Assembly: GCA_009667805.1 (NCBI GenBank)
Contig: CM019069.1
Coordinates: 60,257,422 to 60,321,421 of the forward strand
DNA: 64,000 nucleotides
Reading direction: 5' to 3'
DNA from: Leptobrachium leishanense
Taxonomy: Eukaryota > Chordata > Amphibia > Anura > Megophryidae
This document shows positions 51,401 through 60,400 of this stretch, in pieces (the stretch's first letter is position 1; each line of letters opens with the position of its first letter). A program made the translations under genes and the position numbers. The notes beneath the pieces are model-generated. The model ran no database searches. It worked only from the letters and a program-made list of their open reading frames with translations, and was not told the DNA's origin.

Positions 51401-54400
51401 CATTGGTATTTTATCAGAACAGCGATAAGAGGAAACAAAAACCAAAAACACACTGAACTTACATATTGCTTGAACAATCATTGTATCCACTTTATCAGGG
51501 CTGAATTTCAGTTTGTATCGGGAAAGGCTGAAATGAAGAAATCAACAAGGTTAACTGGGCATCACATGATTACTTATGCTTTTTCTATATACGCAAGTAC
51601 ATTTCCACATCGCTGACGCCAATGACATTAAAAGGTGCCTTATTTACAGGTTCTGAACCCCAATCCATATAAGTTGCTGCCTCAGTGGTAGTGACGTAAT
51701 GTTGAATGAAATCATGGTTAATCAACACACATTAAGATCCATCACCGGCAACAAGAATGGTTTAATCTTTTGAGATTATAAACATGCAAAAAAAATAATT
51801 CAGTAACACACCTGTGAGCCAAGCCCAGGGACATGGCAGCCATCTCACGAGATGAAAGACCTGTGATAAGCCCATCCATCTGATTACGGATTCCTCTCAT
51901 CAGCTCGGTGACCATGGCACTGTGAACGCAGCTGAGATTTACTTTTTCCTGAAAAGGACGAAAAATTTTATATTAACCGACAGCATTAGCAATTGAAGTT
52001 TATAAATATGGGAGCAAACGCAGGAAAAATTAGACGAAGAAAAACGACCACAGAGAATGCAAACAGATACAGAAAAATGCACCAGCTGCCAATTCAAACG
52101 GGGGGGGGGGGGGGGACGACAACATTTAAAATGGCATTGTTACTTAAAAAGGGACACGAAATGTACCCTCCTGACCACTTAATTTAAATTTCGTGGTTAA
52201 AGAGTGCCAGACACCTCGTCTGCCCTTCCACTCAGCTTCCGAAGGTGGAGGGCTTCCCTTCCAAGGTTCCGATTAACACTGCAAAGCTGATCGGTCTATG
52301 CCTCCAACAGCGAAGCATTGAGAGACATCGGATTGTACATGTAAGAACTTATTGTAAGAGTCAGCCGGCAACACTGTCTCATGGCAGTCGATGAGAAATA
52401 GTACGTTTTATCCTCTCCCAGCTAAAAATGGACCACAACGTGGTATAACGTACATTCATGGACCCAAGTGCATTTGTCTTGCTACTGGAATTGCCAAGGT
52501 GCGTTTCTTTAACATCGCTAAATATATCGATGCACAAGAAAACCCTACTGCCATTCCTGGACTCCCTTTTGCACAGCATAGTATGGGCAAGTAAATTACC
52601 TATTGCAGGCTTGATTGGCCACAGTCTGAACAGTACGGCGGTACCATGGATAACGATAAGCAACACTTTCCTCTCGCACCGGGCAATGTAAGGGATATGC
52701 CCCCTTTGCAGGGCCCTTAAAATTGTGTTTGTTAATCTGACACAGGATTAGAACATATCAGCAGCCTACTAAATAAAGCTATTTTGTAACTGTTGGTCCT
52801 TACCTTGATAACACCACCAAGTTTGGCGTCGGCAATTGCCAACCGCTCGTGAGCATCCTTAGCTGCGATTTTTTTTAAGACTTTCTTCAGGCTTTTGCCA
52901 ATTTTTCCTTCAACCAGTGCAGTGGATGCTGCAAATTAAAATACGAAAATTTAAAATTTGCATGAAATCCTGTGGCACTTCGACAAATGACACCCCAGTA
53001 AAAAAGTAGCTAGGACCCCTTCCCCTCTACAGATGCACCAATGAATGCATGGTCCATCCATCTCCATAGAGCTTTTCATGGCTTAGCTATAAAATAAACA
53101 GGTTCTGTTATTCTTATTCCAAACGGGAAAATGAAAACAAATTACAAACACACCTTTAAGAGCAGAAAAGAAAAACCCACAAAGAAGCAACTAGTTTAAA
53201 CAGATTTCTGCACCGGTAATAGACACGTCGCCTCAGTGGTAGTGACGAAATGTTAAGGTAAAAATCATTTTGTTTCATCTTAACAAAAATCCATCATTGG
53301 CGACAGGCACAAGAAACTGAGCTCAACACGAACGTTTAACAGTAAAGCCAAAACAAACGCCTCTATCTGGATGTATTCACCTGCTAAAGCTTCTGTCGTA
53401 TCCTGGAATTTCTCAAAATGTTTTAATTTCACTCTAAAAAAAAAAAAAAAAAAAGGTAATTAGCACATACTGACAGCAATTAATCAGTGGGACCAAACAA
53501 CAATCTTACATTCGAAAGGTTGATGTGCCCCACGAATGAGACCACCCTGTGTTGCAGACATTGAACTGGTAATTCACACATTATTGCTAGTCACCTCAGC
53601 GGTAGTGACGAAATGTTGAATTCAATCATGGGTTGTCAATTCAACAAAGGCTCCATCATTGGCGACAGCGGAGATGCTAAATCGGGAGGAGGCTCTCCAA
53701 CCTTAGGACAAGGTGTGTAGAGAAAGACCTCAGTGAAGATCATGATACAAGTATGTGTATCACTTATCTGTAATGGATTCTGGCCTTTACAAACCGATAT
53801 CTGCATCTTTCAATGTACTTCAGGTTTTTACCCCTTCACTACTGTGATCATGTATACACGATGAGCAATAGCAGACACAGCGGCTCGAGACTGTTACCAT
53901 GATCTGCGGATATGCTGCATAACGGAAAAAAATAATTTGTTGCCAATGTATTGCATTTGTATTTGAACTTCAGATGGTGCCCACAAAGTTTTAGGACTGT
54001 CGGCAGGATGCCAACACTGTTTAACCCTTTCGCTGCTGAGGCTTTTCCCGCCCCTGTGCTGAGGTCATTTTTTACCTGTTTTGCGCATCATGTTTAAACC
54101 TGTTTTGAAGGCTTATTTTAGTATATGACCCAGACATATTATATATCGTTCTTTCCGTCAGACTCGGTAGATTCATAATATGTCATTATTATATGTATAC
54201 GTTATGTCATGTTTGTATATTATAACAAAAAATGCAATAAAATATGTATTTTCAATAATTTACAGCGTGTAAAGTGTTTTTTTCCACATTTTAACATGCG
54301 AGCAATTGCGGTTATATTTTGTATGGGGTGCGCTTGTTAAAAAAATTAGAGATGGGGTCTCGTTACATTTTTTTTTGGGGAAAATGACACCATTTTTAAC

Positions 54401-57400
54401 AAACGCACCGCATACAAAAATCGTTAATGCAGCATCATTGTTCACATTATAATTGAAATGGGAACAATATTGCTGCATTAACAAAACAAAAAAAAAAAAA
54501 AGTGTTTATTTTTTTTTTTTTTAATTTTTTTTTTTAATTTTTTTTTATTTTTTTTTATTTTTTTTTTTTTTTTACAATTTTTTTTACTTTCATGTTTGGT
54601 ATCGTTGGAACGGCCATGCTCTGGCCGATCCAACGATATCAAAATTTAACCCCTAACTGCCACGGATCGGGAGATAGGGAGTTCATTGGAACTCCCTATC
54701 TCCACACTTCGTGGCAGTTAGGGGTTAATGCTAGGACTGGCGTCATCGTGCTGCGCACGATGACGCCAGTCCTCTGGGGGAGTTCCCGGAAGCTTGGCCG
54801 ACATCCAAGATGTCGGCCAGCTCCCGGGAAGGATCGCAAATCGGCGCTTTTCAGCGCCGATTTGCGATCCAGCTCCCCAGGGGTTAATGCCAGGCATCAT
54901 TTGGAAGGGCAGGCTGTGCCCTCCAAATGATGCCTGGGTTAAGCCCCTGTGAGCCGCCGATCGGGAGGGAGAGAGGTCCGAAGGACCTCCCCCCCCTCCC
55001 TTTCAGGCGCCTCCTCCGCACATGCGGGGGGGGCGCCTGAATTATGTGTCATCGCGGGGGCGCGATGACACATAATAATGGCGGCCACTGCTCCGGATGC
55101 CGGGCTGACATCCAGGATGTCAGCCCGCACCGGAGGGGCCAGCGATCGGCCGGAACCCGGCCGAACGCTGACCCCAATGCGAGGACGCGCTCAGCGCATC
55201 CTCCGCATACCAGCGGGAATGCTGAGGACGCGCTGAGCGCGTCCTTAGCATTCAAGTGGTTAAACACCAGCTGGGGAATGTAAAGAGCAGCTGATCCTGC
55301 CTGAAGCATTGAGCTGCAGTAACTCCATTTGGCCAGCGAGTGGCAACATCTGCCAGACGAATAGGTTATTAACCCCTTAGTGACCGGGCGGTTTTACACA
55401 AATCCGTCCTTCAGTGACCGCTGCTGTTTTTACGTTTCTGCGCTGTTAGTGTTTACGTCAAATTTTCCTCTTACTCGTTTATGTAACCCACACATATTTT
55501 ACACTGTTTTTCTCGTCATTAAATGGACTTTATAAAGATACCATTTTTTTCATCATTTCATATAATTTACTATAAAAAAAGTGAAATATGACAAAAAAAA
55601 ATTGAAAAAACACCACTTTTTCGAACTTTGACCCCCAAAATTTCTTATGTATCAACAACCGTCAAAAAAAATTAATTCCTTAGTAGTTTCTAAATTTAGT
55701 ACTGAGTTTAGCAATACCCAATGTTTACATATTCCTCGCTTTTTTCCTTATTTTATGCAACAATAAGTGCAAGTAGCACTTTGCCATTTCCAAAGAGTTT
55801 ATTTTCAAAACTAGTGCTAGTGACATTGTAACAGTGATATCTGTCACTAATTCCTGAATAACCCTCCACATATACATATTTTTTTAAAGTACACAAATCA
55901 AGGTATTAAACTTGGGGTATTTTGACTCTTTCCATGCAAACCATTTTACCACAAATCTATGCCAAAGTTTGAGAAAAAAAAAAATTTGGGTGATTTTTTT
56001 TTTTGAACGCAATTTATGAATACATGTACTGTGAACTTTAAGGTTTACTGCCAAAGAGCACCCCAAAATATGTTCAGCAACATCTTCTGAGTAAATTGAT
56101 ACCACCCATGTATAGGTATGTCGGGTCATTTGGGGGCTAATAGGCCTTATTTGGGGGGTGCGCATTTCAGTTTTCCAACTTGGAATTTTCACATTTCGTC
56201 ATCATGCACCCATGTCCAATTTGGGACATTTTTGAAGCTGGCCAAAGTAATTTACCCCCATCAAACCATATATTTTTAGAAAGGGCACACCCTAGGGTGC
56301 TTCAAAGAGTTGTATTTTAGCACTTTCCATGCACTAGCTCTATGTCAAACTTTCAGGTAGTCACTTTTTGGGTTATTTTTTCACACACATTGTACTTTAG
56401 GCATGAATTGTCAAATCCAGTTATGGGTTACTGCCAAAAAACACCCCAAAATATGTTCAGCAACATCTTCTGAGTAAAGTGATACCACCCATATATAGAT
56501 TTGTTCTGTTGTTTTTGGGGTGCTACGCCAATCTTTGACATGTGCTTGTCAATTTTCTAATTTGACATACAGTATCTTCTTTGCGTATCTTCTTTTTAGG
56601 GGCCTTTTTACATACCCCAATTTTATGAACGTGCATATATTTGGTAAGCTAACACCCCAAAGTATTGTAAATGGAGTGTTTTTATGCTATGGATGCAACC
56701 GTTTGCTCCAAAACAAATTGGATACTGTTTGGTGGTCATTTTTCATTTTCACAGCCACATCAGTTTTGGACTGTGATTTAGGAGACACTGTTGTTTGTTA
56801 CTGCATGAAAACTCTCCAGGTTGTTTTCTGCAAGGTCTCCTGAGTACACCCATGCCCCCCATGCATAGGTTTGCCAGGATTTTGGGAAGGTTCAAATACA
56901 ATTTTTATGACTTTGTCATTGGAGTTGAAATTGAGATTATTTCTTCAGCTAGGCCTAGCTTTGGTTTTGGGTCTACCGCATACCCCAGTTTGAATTATTG
57001 CCAGAAAATTGTTTATATTTGTTATGTTGACACCCCAAGGTATTGCATATGGAGTGCTTTGATGCCATGGATGCAACGGTTTTAGCCCAAAACATTTGAG
57101 AAGGTGTGTGGTGTAATTTTTCAATTTTCAGATTTTTACGCCCACATTAGATTTGGACTGTGATTTAGGAGACACTGTTGTTTGTTACTGCATGAAAACT
57201 CTCCAGGTTGTTTTCTGCAAGGTCTCCTGAGTACACCCATGCCCCCCATGCATAGGTGTGCAAAGATTTTGGCAAAATACAGCACCAATTGTAGAACATA
57301 AAAATGTACGAATAAAATGTAAAAGTCTGGTGCAGTAAAAAAAAAAAAAAAACTAAACTGAACTAACTAACTGGAGTGTGAGAAAAAATAGAAAGGAAAA

Positions 57401-60400
57401 AAAAAAAAAAATCACAGATCACGCACAGTGTGATATATCTTGAAACAGTCCCCAAGACACAGACCGGGTTGTCCAGGGCATTCTGGGCAGTAAAAGATTG
57501 TGTCTCTCCTCTGCCCCCTCTTGAAACACACCCTGCACCTTTTTGGGGTTTCTGTTTGCCCTCAGTAGGGGGGATTTTATAAATAAAATGCGTAGCCCCA
57601 ACTCTGTCCCCCATCACCGCCCGGGGAGCAGGTGCATCCTGGTACAAAAGCCCCGAAATGACCTGGAGCTGAAACTGTAAAAAGGACAGCGTCACTCCGG
57701 GGTTTGCCTTTTTGCAGAGCAAAAAGGCATTGTGGGTTGCAATTTGCATCAGGTAAATTGCAACCTTTTTGTACCAGGCCCTTGACTTCCGCATAATCTG
57801 GTAGGGCTGGAGCAGCTGATCTGCCAGATCAACCCCACCCATATGCCGGTTATAGGCTTTGATGCACACTGGCTTCCTGATGCGCTCAGCTCTGCCACGT
57901 ACAGAGACCTCCACAGACCTCTCAGTGTGGATGGTGGATAGAAGGTATACATCCTTCTTGTCTCTGTACTTGACCGCCAACAGCTCCTCTTGGCGCAGAG
58001 CTGAGGTCTCCCCCCTTTTTAACCGGGTGCGGACAAGCTGTGCTGGGAAACCTACGCGGTTCTTGCGAACAGTACCGCATGCTGCTGTATCAAAAAAATA
58101 CAGCAGCTTGAACAAAGGGACACTTGTATAAAAATTATCAACATACAAGTGGTACCCTTTGTTCATGAGGGGAAAAAGTAGGTCCCACACAATCTTGCCA
58201 CTGGTTCCCATGTGTTCTGGGCAACCTGGAGGGTCAAGGCTACTATCCTTTCCCTCGTACACCCGGAAGGCCTGAGTATACCCACTCTCGCTGTCACAGA
58301 GCTTATACACCTTCACTCCATACCTGGAGCGTTTGGAAGGAATATACTGCTTGAATCCCAGCCTTCCCTTGTATTTCCTTAGGGATTCATCCACGCAGAT
58401 ATTCCTTCCAGGTGTATAAGCCTCTGCAAACCTGGCGGCGAAGTGGGTAATCAGGGGGCGGATTTTATACAGCCTGTCAAACTGGGGATGCTCTCTAGGA
58501 GGGCACAGGCTGTTGTCACTGAAGTGCATGAAACGCAAAATGTTTTCATACCTTCTACGTGACATTGATTGGGGGTAAATGGGGTAGAGCAGATGGGGCT
58601 ACTGCTCCAGTAGGAGCGAATTGAGGGCTTCTTTATGATGCCCATCAGCATAGTAAGTGCCCAGAATTTCAGAAATTCTGGCACATCTAGCGGGGTCCAT
58701 TGCTGCCTTGCCAAGTAGGAGTCTGGCTTCGCAGCACAATGCTGATGGGCATACAGATTTGATTGGGCCACGATGTGGCCCAACAAATCATCCCCCATAA
58801 ACACCTGCAAAAACTGTGGCGGTAAATCCTGCAACATCAATATTGATGCCAGGATTTGCCGTGAAAGGAGGGATATCTGGCCTCTGGCGATGAGGCACTA
58901 CCCACTCCTCAGCTGGAGCTGTGCGTCTCCTGCTGGCAGGTGGTGACCCAGGATCTGCATCAGAAACATCACTAGATACATCAGCCAGCGTAGATGATGT
59001 ATCTAGCGACGTCTCTGAGCAGTTGGCGGGGTCGAAATCAGGGTCGGAGTCTGACGCAGATGCCTCAGATTCTGACGCCAGGATGGCATATGCCTCCTCG
59101 GCGCTGTACACCCTCTCAGACATTATATATAAATAAATAGATTATAAAATTTTATAATTATTATATATAATAAGCGGATTGTTGGTTCTTAGAAGAACCG
59201 TTGGGTTTCACAAGAAAATACAAATAAACACCTAAATCTCTCTAAATCACTCTAAACCTGCCTCAATTCTTCTAAATCTCCCTAAAATCTCTCTAAATCT
59301 GACTAAATTTTTCTAATCTCACTAAAATCTCTAACCTGTCAAATCTGATCTCTCTCTCGCTCACCAAAACACAAGTGAGGAGAGGGAGGGAGAATCACAG
59401 AAGTCAGAGCCAATATTTACAAAATATTGACCTGACCTGACAAATTTTATTTTGATTTTTTTTTACTTCTGATTGGATGTTGCTAGCCTGCCTCTCTGAT
59501 GAGGCAGGCTAGGAACATCCCACTCAGCCCCAAGATGACCCTGCCCTTAGAAGGGCAGCGCCATCTTGGCTGTCAGTTTATTTTATTTTATACCTTTTTA
59601 TTGATTTTTATTTTTATTTTTTTTACACTTTTTTTTACTCTGCTGGGTGCCTTGATCCCTCGAGGCACCCAGCAGAGCACCTGATCACTCATGTGATCGT
59701 TTTGTACTGAGTGCCACGATACCTCGTGGCACTCAGTACTTCCTGCCGCTACCGGAAGTGATCGCTCGGGGGGAGCGATCACTTAGCGAACCGGCGGCAG
59801 GTAAGCATATTGCAAGGATGCCTCGATGTCGAGGCATCCCTGCAATATACACAGAGCAGCTGGAAGCGATACCGATCGCTTCCAGCGCTCTCTAGAAGTG
59901 CCGGGCACCTCTCCGGTGAAACCGGATGTTGATCGCTCCCGGGGAGCGATCACAAGGTGCCCCGGCACTTCTCACCGCCATTGCACGGATGCCTGGACTC
60001 CCAGGCATCCTGCAATGGCGTTTGAGCTGCTGGAAGCGATCCGATCGCTTCCAGAGCTCAAAAAAAACGCAGGACGTACCATGTACGTCAGCGGGTCTAA
60101 AAAGAGACCCGCTGCAATGACGTACATGGTACGTCCTGGGTCCTTAAGGGGTTAAGAGTAAAAAATACATTGGGGAAAATTCCCATAAGTTTCTTACTGT
60201 TTAATTAAAAATTATTAATATATCTGATTCAAGAGGTTTTTTTTGTTTTAAATCACTTTGTAGCTAAGGACTATAAAAAAACTGTATAACAGTGATTTAA
60301 GTAAAAAATTGTTTTTCTCTTTAAAATGCTGTTTTGATCAGACTGAATCATTCTAAGATGTGGCATATTTTCAGGCTCTGGTACACTGTGGCATAAAAAC

